Part shown: positions 52,421 through 61,400 of the stretch, piece by piece
Layout of the letters: every line of letters starts with the position of its first letter
Position numbering within the stretch: position 1 is the first letter of the stretch
Made by a program: the position numbers and the translations under genes
The notes under the pieces: generated by a model
Databases searched by the model: none
What the model was told of the DNA's origin: nothing
Seen by the model: the letters and a program-made list of their open reading frames with translations, nothing else
NCBI GenBank assembly: GCA_023415055.1
Contig: JAEZLZ010000065.1
Coordinates: 62,001 to 126,000 of the forward strand
DNA length: 64,000 bases
Reading direction: 5' to 3'
Source: Bacillota bacterium
Lineage (GTDB): Bacteria; Bacillota; Clostridia; Lachnospirales; Lachnospiraceae

Positions 52421-53638
52421 TTATTCACTCAGCTCAATACCGGCTCTCTTTAATTTATCTATATTCTTAAGTTCGTTTCGCTTAATAAGGCTGCCTAAGA
52501 CCCGGCCTTTTTCCTCACCGGCTTCATCAAATTCATAGAGGGTATTCAGGATTATCTCGCCCTCCTGACATCCCAGTACCTCACATACCTCAAGGATCCT
52601 CCGGGAGCAATCCCGCAGCCTTCCCAAATGTACGATAATATCTATCGCGGATGCTATCTGCTTTCGAACCGCTAGCAGAGGAATCTCGGCTCCAAGGATC
52701 ACAAGCGCCTCCAGCCGTCCCAGCATATCGGCCGGAGAATTGGCATGTCCCGTCGAAAGCGAGCCGTCATGCCCTGTATTAAGTGCCTGAAGCATATCAA
52801 TGGCGGCAGCATCACGTACTTCTCCGACAATGATTCGGTCAGGGCGCATTCGAAGTGAAGTCTTAATCAGATCCCGGATCGTGATTTCATTGCTGCCCTC
52901 CGAGTTGGCATTACGGACCTCCATTCGTACAAGATTAGGAATATTCCGGATCTGGAGCTCTGCAGAATCCTCGATTGTGACAATTCTTTCACTTGAGGGG
53001 ATGTAATTTGACAGTACATTAAGAAAGGTCGTCTTACCGGAGCCGGTTCCTCCGCTGATGAATATATTATATCCGGCAATCACTAATTGCCTCAAGAACC
53101 GGGCAACCTCTTCTGTAATGGATCCAAGCTCCAACAGGCGGTTCATATCAATCGGTTGTCTTGGGAATTTGCGAATGGTAATAATGGGGCCCTCCATCGC
53201 AACCGGGGCTAATACGACATTGACACGGGAGCCATCCGGTAATCGTGCATCCACGATGGGGGAAGCCTCATTTATCATACGATTGGAGTGTGCTACCATC
53301 TGTTGAACCACGTCCTCCAGTTTCTGAACTGATTCGAAGCATCGGGTGCTAGGGGATATCCTGCCGCTTTGTTCGATGAAAATATGCTCCGGTCCGTTAA
53401 CCATAATCTCGGTAATCGTCGGATCCTCGATTAACTCCTGAAGAACATCCAATCGTCTTATCGAATTAAAGATATCCCGACGCAGCTGAAGCTTTTCCCT
53501 GATACTGACGTATTCTTCCCTACAATAATCCGTCAGAATTCGGTCAATGGTTTCAAACAACTCCTCATCGCTTACCTCTTTGCTCAAGTCGATCTCTTGG
53601 ATCACTTTTTGCCTGAGTAATTCCTTTCGTTGATTCAT
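52421..53638 (-). CDS. tadA: TadA/CpaF secretion ATPase
   Basis: Hexameric ATPase driving pilus assembly, 405 residues. ITEIMVNGPEHIFIEQSGRI, the ARLPDGSRVN and ITIRKF blocks, Walker A GGTGSGKT (196-203), VTIEDSAELQI (Asp box), and DRIIVGEVRDAAAIDMLQALNTGHDGSLSTGHANS (Walker B and His box). AAGGAGG precedes the ATG. It follows tadZ by 10 nt. Confidence 0.96.
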   Translation of the reverse strand: MNQRKELLRQKVIQEIDLSKEVSDEELFETIDRILTDYCREEYVSIREKLQLRRDIFNSIRRLDVLQELIEDPTITEIMVNGPEHIFIEQSGRISPSTRCFESVQKLEDVVQQMVAHSNRMINEASPIVDARLPDGSRVNVVLAPVAMEGPIITIRKFPRQPIDMNRLLELGSITEEVARFLRQLVIAGYNIFISGGTGSGKTTFLNVLSNYIPSSERIVTIEDSAELQIRNIPNLVRMEVRNANSEGSNEITIRDLIKTSLRMRPDRIIVGEVRDAAAIDMLQALNTGHDGSLSTGHANSPADMLGRLEALVILGAEIPLLAVRKQIASAIDIIVHLGRLRDCSRRILEVCEVLGCQEGEIILNTLYEFDEAGEEKGRVLGSLIKRNELKNIDKLKRAGIELSE

Positions 53639-53648
53639 GGCTTCCTCC

Positions 53649-54638
53649 TTATGCCTGTAATAGGTATTCTTCGGTCTGGTGCCAAATAGCGCTGGCGCTA
53701 AGTTCTGCCATGCTTCGATAGCTGATGATATCCCTGCGCTCTTTCGTCGGATAGATTACATGGAATTTTTCCTGCTCCGGGTCGATTCCGATGCAATTCA
53801 TCTGTCTCATCCACTCGGTATAGACTGCCCGATCGATTGCATCTTTCCCGCTTAGGAGGATTACCTCGTCGCCTTGTCTCATAAGCTCTGTACCGGCCTC
53901 CTGATAATTTCCGAGGTAAAATATCACGGTCTGATACTTTGTATCTCTTCGAAGTATCTCGATCAGTTGGCGTACATCCTCCGTATTCAGGGAAAGCAGA
54001 TCATAACCATGCGCTGCTCCTGGCAAATAGGATAGATTGTTACAATAGCTGACCAGTTCCTTTAGTTTAAGCTCGGGATTCGAATTCTCTTTAAGATAAT
54101 AGATAAGATCGGATAAGCAGCACTTGGTCTGCTCCAGAAAAGGAAGGAACGATATGGTGAGGAGCTCCAGCGTAAGGAGCAGTACATTTTTCTCTTTGGC
54201 AAGCTGAAAGGCAACAGACCACGCAAATAGGCTGTCCTGCGGATTATTCCTTAATGAGAAAATGGAAATTAAGTTCACCGATCCGGTAGGGTCCGTACGA
54301 CCCTCATACTGCCTTCGACGATAATCATTCAGGAGCTTCTCCATAACCTGCTCTGCCGGCTGATATTTATAGATTATAAAATTCTCCGGATATTCCTCCC
54401 TGCTGTCCTCGGTATATCGGTAGCAATAGCCGATCCGATCGTCTGGCAGCTTAATTGTTTCTAGCTGTGTGCCAAGAAGCAGTATCTCTGCCTTATGAAG
54501 CTTCAGAAAGGCTTCCAGACTATCCTCCCTGGTAAAGGCAGAAACTTCCCATTCCTGCGTTCTGTTATTTTTAAAGTACTCCATAAAACGGGTTGCATAG
54601 ATTGAATCAGAATCATATAGTGCTAAGATTTTACTCAC
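53649..54638 (-). CDS. tadZ: TadZ/CpaE-like protein with degenerate P-loop
   Basis: 329 residues. Residues 1-~110 are a receiver-like domain (KILALYDSDSIYATRFMEYFKNN). Then a MinD/ParA-like ATPase fold: LISIFSLRNNPQDSLFAWSVAFQLAKEKNVLLLTLELL, where the family has FSPKGGVGKTT; the Walker A residues are all lost. TadZ localises the Tad machine to the pole. The GTG at 54638 is chosen because GGAGG precedes it by 10 nt and the protein then starts directly with the receiver strand; an in-frame ATG 39 nt upstream runs through the RBS. First gene of the operon. Confidence 0.82.
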   Translation of the reverse strand: MSKILALYDSDSIYATRFMEYFKNNRTQEWEVSAFTREDSLEAFLKLHKAEILLLGTQLETIKLPDDRIGYCYRYTEDSREEYPENFIIYKYQPAEQVMEKLLNDYRRRQYEGRTDPTGSVNLISIFSLRNNPQDSLFAWSVAFQLAKEKNVLLLTLELLTISFLPFLEQTKCCLSDLIYYLKENSNPELKLKELVSYCNNLSYLPGAAHGYDLLSLNTEDVRQLIEILRRDTKYQTVIFYLGNYQEAGTELMRQGDEVILLSGKDAIDRAVYTEWMRQMNCIGIDPEQEKFHVIYPTKERRDIISYRSMAELSASAIWHQTEEYLLQA

Positions 54639-54785
54639 AATGTCAAAACCTCCTGGTATGAGAATATAAACTTTCATAATAATGGGTATAATGAAGATAA
54701 ACTAAACTATAAATGAATAGAAAGAACCTGGAAGGAATAGTTAGAACCAATGATATGATAAATCTTACTCAGATGATATGTAATA

Positions 54786-54814
54786 ATATTACAGCTTGTG
54801 GAATATCCTGTCAA
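54786..54814 (-). promoter_or_regulatory. Sigma-A promoter of the Tad operon
   Basis: Minus strand TTGACA (54814-54809), 17-nt spacer, TAATAT (54791-54786). Confidence 0.75.
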
Positions 54815-54893
54815 CCAAAAACGAAGTAGCACCTTACGTTTTGGTATTTTTATATAAAAATATCCTTCAGATCTATATTTTTACACAAAGAAC

Positions 54894-54917
54894 AGCACCG
54901 GATCTGCTTCCGGTGCT
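54894..54917 (-). terminator. Terminator of bofA
   Basis: 8-bp perfect stem AGCACCGG/CCGGTGCT, 8-nt loop, then GTTCTTTGTG on the minus strand. Confidence 0.7.
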
Positions 54918-54968
54918 ACCTGTTTGTTGAACTGTTCATAACCTGCCTTCTCTTCCTCTACCTTCCCA

Positions 54969-55241
54969 CTATAAATAAGAATAGTACAGTGACAAACCGT
55001 AAAGCAGTAAAAAGCCCGGCAATCCAAGGAATCCATTTGTCAGTATGGTAACCGCATTGATTCCGACATTCATACTATATCCCTGAATACTCAAAGCCAG
55101 ATTAAGAAGATAAATCCCTGCTGTCCCGAAGCAGGCGCGCAAAGCAAAATCGAGCAATAGATCCGGTCTGCGCCGTATTACACAAACGGTAATAAATACA
55201 ACACATGCTATAATGATTGCAATAAAAATGTAACTATTCAT
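54969..55241 (-). CDS. bofA: Pro-sigma-K processing inhibitor BofA
   Basis: 90-residue membrane protein that holds the SpoIVFB protease inactive until sigma-K is needed. Two or three hydrophobic segments and the family tail GINAVTILTNGFLGLPGFLLLYGLSLYY. The ATG at 55241 has AAGGAGA 7 nt upstream; an ATG two codons earlier is too close, and the longer frame upstream is not conserved. Adjacent to a divergent yaaL-like gene. Confidence 0.88.
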   Translation of the reverse strand: MNSYIFIAIIIACVVFITVCVIRRRPDLLLDFALRACFGTAGIYLLNLALSIQGYSMNVGINAVTILTNGFLGLPGFLLLYGLSLYYSYL

Positions 55242-55423
55242 ACCCATTCTCCTTGCTGCAAAAAGAGAAGCCCCTTCATACCTCTGGTGCCTGCGTTCCC
55301 TTGTCCTGTGATATGTATCTGCTATATTTATATACCTTGTAATCCATTTTATGTTAATAAATAGAATAAAACCCAAATTTTATGACTATACTATTAGCAA
55401 ATACAACTAGGGATGGTGAAGGA

Positions 55424-55642
55424 ATGCCACTATTTACCAAGAAAAGACCTTCAAAAGAGAATCTGATGCTGATAAACGAGATTAACCGCACTAAGATAGC
55501 ACTGGAGGCGGCTTATTCAAACTTTGAGAATGTCATAGATCCCGATCTGATTGACAGCTGTATCTATGAGATGAATGCAATCCAAAACCGATACCATTTT
55601 CTTCTGAAGCAGGCGAAGGCCACAGAACAACGGTATTGTTAG
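55424..55642 (+). CDS. DUF2508 (YaaL-like) protein
   Basis: 72-residue protein with the DUF2508 pattern: KRPSKENLMLINEINRTKIALEAAYSNFENVIDPDLIDSCIYEMNAIQNRYHFLLKQAK, mostly helical. In Bacillus yaaL lies just before bofA on the same strand; here the two diverge. The ATG at 55424 follows GGTGAAGGA at tight spacing. Function unknown. Confidence 0.78.
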   Translation: MPLFTKKRPSKENLMLINEINRTKIALEAAYSNFENVIDPDLIDSCIYEMNAIQNRYHFLLKQAKATEQRYC

Positions 55643-55790
55643 GTTAATCACATCGGTCAATTTATGCTCGAACGGGAGATAATAGATGTGGCCGGACTCT
55701 TTTAGAACTTGTGCCCACCGGGCACACGATAACAATAAGGCTGCCACAAAATGGGACAGCCTCTTATCTGTGTGCGCCTGGCGGGCGCAC
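55643..55790. terminator. Three successive hairpins after yaaL
   Basis: GTGCCC/GGGCAC (55711-55725), AGGCTGCC/GGACAGCCT with one bulge (55738-55762) and GTGCGCC/GGCGCAC (55772-55790). The middle one is followed by CTTATCT on the plus strand. Together they probably end the yaaL and fliS transcripts. Confidence 0.55.
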
Positions 55791-55791
55791 G

Positions 55792-56127
55792 TTTCTGATG
55801 TACTTTAGTGTTCGCTGAAGTCTAAGCTTCAGATGACTCAATCATTCTTATGCATCTTGCACTTCTGTTGTGCTTTACTATTCTTTTGTACTTACCGCTC
55901 ATATGTGCTTTACAGTTCTTATGTACTTTACTGTTCTGCTGTACTTTACTATTCTTTTGTGCTTTCTACTCTTATGTAATTTACTGCTCTCATGTGCTTT
56001 ACTGTTCTCATGTACTATACTGTTCTGTTGTACTTTATTATTCTTTAGTGCTTTACTGAGCTTATGTACTTTACCGCTCTCATGTACTATACTGTTCTTT
56101 TGTACCTACAGTTCTTATGTACCTTAG
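55792..56127. repeat. Degenerate 17-18 bp tandem-repeat array
   Basis: About 16 imperfect units with plus-strand consensus TGTTCTYATGTACTTTAC, head to tail, most clearly at 55863-56127. Units differ by substitutions and a few are 17 nt. Related GTACGAAAGAAG pieces continue to about 56190. Minus-strand units read GTAAAGTACATRAGAACA. It lies directly downstream of fliS and may be transcribed as its 3' tail. The open frames it produces are a by-product of the 18-nt period. Confidence 0.8.
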
Positions 56128-56200
56128 GGTAATTTCAGTGAATCTTCTTCTTTCGTACCTCAGACGATTTTTTCGTACATTTCTTCCTTCGTAACGGCTT

Positions 56201-56680
56201 TTATGCAATGAACCCTCTGCTTCGGCTGTTCGGATCAATATTAGTTTCATTGAGGTAGCCTCTGCCATAGGTTAAGCCCGCATAGACCTGCTGGGTATTG
56301 CGCATCATAGGCCCGCTATGATCGGTTTTCGTCACACCTTCAAAACCCACCAGCAGCTTGTTCATAATGCTTTCTGCACTGTCCAGTGAATCAGGGATTC
56401 TACGAACAATCGCTTGAATAATACGTTTATTCACAAACAGATATAAACTGAGTAAATCATAGGATATGGAATAGCTGTAATTTAAGGTTGCCTGAAGCTC
56501 TGTCACATACTTTTGCGCCAGCTTCAGCTCCTTATCAAAACCGGTCATGTCACCTTTTGCAAAGGCTTCTCTTGCTTCCTTAAGCTCTGTCAGAATCATT
56601 TCATAGAGAACCACGGTCAATTCACTTTTGGAAGCCTGCGTCACTCTGACTGAGAATGCTTTCATTGCTTCTTTATTCAT
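56201..56680 (-). CDS. fliS: FliS-like flagellin chaperone
   Basis: 159 residues, mostly helical, with the FliS pattern VTQASKSELTVVLYEMILTELKEAREAFAKGD and YSISYDLLSLYLFVNKRIIQAIVRR. FliS binds unfolded flagellin before export. It is somewhat longer than usual (about 125-130), with a C-terminal tail LTYGRGYLNETNIDPNSRSRGF. GGAGG precedes the ATG, 30 nt after the flagellin stop, so both are likely in one transcript. Confidence 0.78.
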   Translation of the reverse strand: MNKEAMKAFSVRVTQASKSELTVVLYEMILTELKEAREAFAKGDMTGFDKELKLAQKYVTELQATLNYSYSISYDLLSLYLFVNKRIIQAIVRRIPDSLDSAESIMNKLLVGFEGVTKTDHSGPMMRNTQQVYAGLTYGRGYLNETNIDPNSRSRGFIA

Positions 56681-56709
56681 AGACTCCTACCTCCGATCAG
56701 ACCAGATAA

Positions 56710-58269
56710 TTACTGCTGCAATAAGGAAAGAATTGTCTGTGGTCTTTGGTTGGACTGTGCCAGCATGGAGGTACCAGCCTGAGCAAGTACATTCTTCTGT
56801 GTATAGTTTGCCATCTCCTCTGCCATATCCACGTCTTCGATACGGGATAGAGATTCCGTCATATTCTCGGAGGTTGTGTCAAGGTTTGAGATAGAATGCT
56901 CCAGACGGTTCTGGTAAGCACCAAGTTTGGAACGGATCGCGGATACTGTATTGATTGCGGTATCAAGTAACGTGATTGCTTCCTGCGCACCTGCTGCCGT
57001 ACCGATATTAATCTTATCTACACCTAAGGTAGCGGGGGTTACTTCCGGAATTCTCACTGCCATAGTCTGTCCTTCATTTGCACCGATCTGAAGATCCATA
57101 GGACCGGCATCCAGAACAGATACAATGACTGTTTCGTCACCACCGGGAGTATCGATAACTCCTTGAGTGGGAGCTGTCGTTGCATCTGGAATGGTGGTAT
57201 CATCAAAGGTAGTTCCGGTGGTTCCGGGAGCCACTTCAAACACCATCTTAAAATCATTACTGTCAGACACCGTAACCTTATTCCCATCCACTGATATGGT
57301 AGCGGTTTTATTGAACTGAGAAGGAGCTGTGGTGATGATGTCGGCTTGTGCATCAATGCCATTAGATTTAGCGCCTGCAATGGTGAGACCTAACAAACCG
57401 CACAGGTTTTCGTTATCACAGAATACCTCTACAGACTGGCTGGAGCCATAATTTCTGGATACAAATACCAGACGATCTGTCGTAGCCAAAGTCTTTGGAA
57501 CAAAACCCGCCATATCTGCTGAACCGGTAGTTGCTGTCGCAGAGCTGGAAGCAAATACATTGATACCCACATTATCACAGGCTTCTTGGATCTTCGCAAA
57601 GACGTCATCCATGGTATCATCTTTTTCAATCTTCACTGTCTCACCGTTGATGTTTACGGTTCCCACAAGAGAAACCGGAGAATCTGGTATCTTACCATCC
57701 GCTGTTAAACCTGTGAAATCCGTTATATTACCCACAAGAACCGCTTGTCTAGCATCCTCGGTAATGGTTACATTATATTGTCCTACATCGACGGAATCCG
57801 ATAGGGATACCAGCGCCACATTATTATTACTGGAATAGGATTTCCGATCGATATTACCATCCAATAAGGTCATAGTATTGAATTCTGTGGTTTTCGATAT
57901 TCGAGTGATTTCCTCATTTAGCTGATCGATTTCTGATTGTATTGCAATACGATCATCTGTCGTATAGGTACCGTTGGCTGACTGCACTGCAAGCTCTCTC
58001 ATTCTCTGAAGCATAGACTCTACTTCTACTAATGCACCTTCTGCAGTCTGAATAACCGAGATACCGTCCGAGGCATTTCTGGATGCCTGGTCAAGACCGG
58101 AGATCTGTGTTCTCATCTTTTCAGAAATTGCTAAGCCTGCAGAGTCATCTGCCGCACTATTAATGCGGTAACCTGAAGATAATTTCTCTAAGCTCTGGTC
58201 CAGTAAGCTGTTTGTTTTTGTAAGTTGGTTGTTTGCCTTTAATGCCGAAATGTTATGGTTGATTCTCAT
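56710..58269 (-). CDS. hag: Flagellin
   Basis: 519-residue flagellar filament protein. Conserved D0/D1 N-terminus (MRINHNISALKANNQL, SSGYRINSAADDSAGLAISEKMRTQI, ASDGISVIQTAEGAL) and C-terminus (RLEHSISNLDTTSENMTESLSRIEDVDMAEEM, NVLAQAGTSMLAQSNQRPQTILSLLQQ) enclose a variable Thr/Val-rich surface region of about 260 residues. RBS AGGTGA. Exported through the flagellar type III system, with FliS encoded next. Confidence 0.97.
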   Translation of the reverse strand: MRINHNISALKANNQLTKTNSLLDQSLEKLSSGYRINSAADDSAGLAISEKMRTQISGLDQASRNASDGISVIQTAEGALVEVESMLQRMRELAVQSANGTYTTDDRIAIQSEIDQLNEEITRISKTTEFNTMTLLDGNIDRKSYSSNNNVALVSLSDSVDVGQYNVTITEDARQAVLVGNITDFTGLTADGKIPDSPVSLVGTVNINGETVKIEKDDTMDDVFAKIQEACDNVGINVFASSSATATTGSADMAGFVPKTLATTDRLVFVSRNYGSSQSVEVFCDNENLCGLLGLTIAGAKSNGIDAQADIITTAPSQFNKTATISVDGNKVTVSDSNDFKMVFEVAPGTTGTTFDDTTIPDATTAPTQGVIDTPGGDETVIVSVLDAGPMDLQIGANEGQTMAVRIPEVTPATLGVDKINIGTAAGAQEAITLLDTAINTVSAIRSKLGAYQNRLEHSISNLDTTSENMTESLSRIEDVDMAEEMANYTQKNVLAQAGTSMLAQSNQRPQTILSLLQQ

Positions 58270-58337
58270 TATGTATCACCTAATCCCTTTCTGTTCCGGC
58301 TGCCATCCCCCTCCGTGTAATGATGGTTCGCACGATA

Positions 58338-58364
58338 TTATTCTTAGTTTAATTTAAGTCTTTA
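58338..58364 (-). promoter_or_regulatory. Weak candidate sigma-D (flagellar) promoter of flagellin
   Basis: Minus strand TAAA (58364-58361), 15-nt spacer, AAGAATAA (58345-58338); only the last four bases of the GCCGATAA -10 match. Listed because spacing and place are right. Confidence 0.3.
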
Positions 58365-58401
58365 GTTCAGCGACCTCCGTGTAGCCGAATGATATCTATT
58401 T

Positions 58402-61400
58402 TCAAGTTTCTGCGTTGTCCGCAGTATTCTCTGCCAAGCGCACCATCTGCACCATGGCCTTTGCTAATCGGTACAGGGAGCGTTCGGTCTCTTTACCGGT
58501 TGTAATACCCTGTCCTGTGGTTTGTGGATTCGGATAGCCGTAATTGTCCTTCTCTTTACCCGTGATACCAAAATCCAATTGTTTTAAGTTTATGTTGTAT
58601 TCCTTAACTGCTTTGTCAATCACTGCGGATTGTGCTTGAAGCTTCTCTACTCCGTCCCGTCGGTCGCAGGCGATAAAGCCTACCAGATTATGATCTTTCA
58701 GAGAGAACTCTGCTTTGATATCACCCAGCTCTTCGGACCATGCCGTAACGGATACCCGACCAGAAATCTGGCCTCCGTGAAGGATTGTCAGGTTCATATT
58801 TGTGATACCTTTATCGGTCTCAACCGGTATCTGATAGAATTCTCTGGAAGCCAGCTGCCTTAAGAAGGTAATCTGTTGTCCGATGCTTCGAAGCTCTGTC
58901 AGCTTATTACGATCCAGTGTCTCCTCAGAACATGCCCTGGTCAGAGTTTCCTTTGCCTGTGCCTCTAAGCTTTCATAAGCTTCGTTCATGGAAGACTTGT
59001 CGAATAATGTATCGGATACTTCGTTGATTTCCTTTAGTACATTTTCCGAATTTTCATCATTATTTTCATTCTGTCTCTTTAAAAGTCTTACAATCGGTGA
59101 CAGACCATTGCTTAGAATATGGTTTGCTATCATGATGTTCTGAGGTGATCCGGTCATCTGATAGTCGTTCAAGAATCGAAGAGATTGTTCTGAGCCTTTA
59201 CCGAGTTCACGAAGCTGTGCTACCTTCCCAGCATACAGCTCACCGGTAGTATTCTCCGTCTCTTCTGTGTTCTTAAGCTGTTCCAACAGCTTCTCTACCG
59301 GTATATTCTTGATGGTTTCCCACAATCCTGCATTTTCTGTTCCCATCCCAGCACTTTGGCTTAATACGGTATCCATCAAATTTGGAGTTGTCCCGGACTG
59401 CAGCATGTCCTGCGAAAGACTCTGAAGCTTCTGGGGTGATATCTCCTCTGTTAGCTGCTTCAGAATCCGATTCAGGTACTTCGTCTGCTGTTCAATTTGT
59501 GTTTCCTTTTCCTTTGCCTCAGCAATCGCTTCTGTGGTGCTGTCGGTAAAGCTCTTCAGCTGTTCAGAGATACTCTCCGTTCCTCTCTTAAGTTCTGCTA
59601 CCAATCCAAATTCATCATTGATGACTGCAGATATTCTGCCTTTCCTGCCTGTCTGAAGTGCTGTGAGCAAGTGGGACAGCGTCACTTCCTGATCTGCTTT
59701 AATTACGGAGCCCAATGCTGCCCCATCGGATTTTTCCACTTGATAGAGAAGTCGGTATACACCAATATATGCCTTGCGGTCTTCGGGGGTTATCTGATTG
59801 TCCTTCTCCAACTTATAAAGGTAGGTGCTGAAGCGGTCTTCCGAAGTAATTCCCTGTTCCTCCTTCATGTGGTCAATCGTTTGATTCAGTTCGTCAATCG
59901 GCATATTCAAGGGATTTAATCCCTCTTTGATCATTCTGACCGTAACTGCAGGGTGCAGATTTTGAATTAAAGATGTCACTTCCTGATCAAAAGCTTTTAC
60001 TCGGTCGAGGTTTTCCGTTGTTATCTCCATCTGGTTATAGCCAAGAATTCGAACCGCTCTTTTATTTGCCTCCGTATTCTCTATGCTTAACTCTTCTAGC
60101 AGTGAATCCATATTTGTAAAGGCCTTTTTAATTGAATCGCCATACCTGGCATCCGGTACAGTTGCAAGTGTCTCATAAGCAATTCCCGCTTTTGCGTAAT
60201 CTGCCTGTAGTCTTGCTCCGCTTGTAATCAGCTCCGGTATCGTCTGTTCCACATTTTGTGTAAGCGTTGCACCCAGGACAGAGCTTGGAAGCTTTCTTAA
60301 CTGCTCCATACTCTGCGTTGTGGTCTTCAACGTATCGATTGCAGAGGGCGTGCCTTCCGCCTCCGCTTCGCTTAAGAGTCTCTTGTAATAGCTGTCTTCC
60401 AGTTTACGAAGCTCTTCTACCACCTTTTCTAACTTCTCGGTTTCGATAGAAATTCCCTTCTTCACCAGTCTCCCGGCTGCTTCCACCGTCATCTTCAGGC
60501 GGATTTCTTCCAGCTGTCTCCGTGCCTTCGTCTGCTCATATTCATCCCGAGTCAACGGATTTTCTTCTGTAGGAGGATTCTCCAAAGTCAAAGGAGCATC
60601 CATCTCTTTTGCAGGTAGGATCTCCCTTTCAATTACCTGTTCCTCTATTAATTTACCAGTATCTTCAGCCGGTATCTTTCCTTTAGCAATTCCTTCCTGT
60701 ACCTGGGCCAGCTTTTTAATATTAAGCTCCAGCCTCTCCCTAACAGCGTAGTTCACTGCCTCATTACCAATAGAGTTGATGTCCGATAGAATCTGATGAA
60801 TCGCAGGAATACTCTCATTAGCCAGAGATACATCCTCCGGTGCAGTGCCACTCTTCATGCCATCGAGTATCCGATCCAGAATCCTATTCGGATCTGTGTT
60901 CTGCTTAATCTCACCCAGTTGCACCTTATAGGTAAACGTCCTTACCGTAAGTGGAAGCTTATTCTCCAGAAGCCACCTTGCATCCGCCAGCTTCTCCTGT
61001 GTAACCTCATATCCGGCGTCTTGGATTACTGCTTTTACCTGGTCCTTAAGCTCTGTCCATTCCTGGTCGGTTAGCTCCTCTACTTTCTCTGTATGCTTAC
61101 TGTTTTGGCTATAATATGCCTTATAGATATTCTCAAGAGTTGGTTCGACGTCCTTTCGAATAAGATACTTCATTGCTTTTTCATCTATGCAAGATACCGT
61201 ATCACTTAAGGTTAACGCTTTACTGATACGGTCTAGATTCTGCTTCGTTACGGGAAGATTCTCTTCCCTTAGTCTTACTGTCAGTTCCGTCTCCCCTATC
61301 TTCTTAGCGGTAGTTTCTCTCCTTACCACCGCATCCTTCTGTGAGGGATACTGCCTATCTGATTTTATACGATTAATTGCCTCATATAAGCCACCAATGG

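Larger units (their letters stand above)
54639..54968. other. Upstream region of the Tad operon
   Basis: Contains the Tad promoter (54786-54814, minus strand) with an untranslated leader of roughly 140 nt, and the bofA terminator (54894-54917). Nothing else is evident. Confidence 0.6.

Noticed and set aside
55850..56127. Open frames across the repeat array encoding Leu/Tyr/Cys-rich peptides
   Set aside because: They are a product of the 18-nt repeat period, with no ribosome site and overlapping versions in two frames.
55792..56127. CRISPR array
   Set aside because: Units are contiguous and degenerate, with no unique spacers and no cas genes nearby.
59497..59919. 140-codon open frame antisense to the FliK-like gene
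   Set aside because: It lies opposite a continuous 1168-codon gene and has no start signals.
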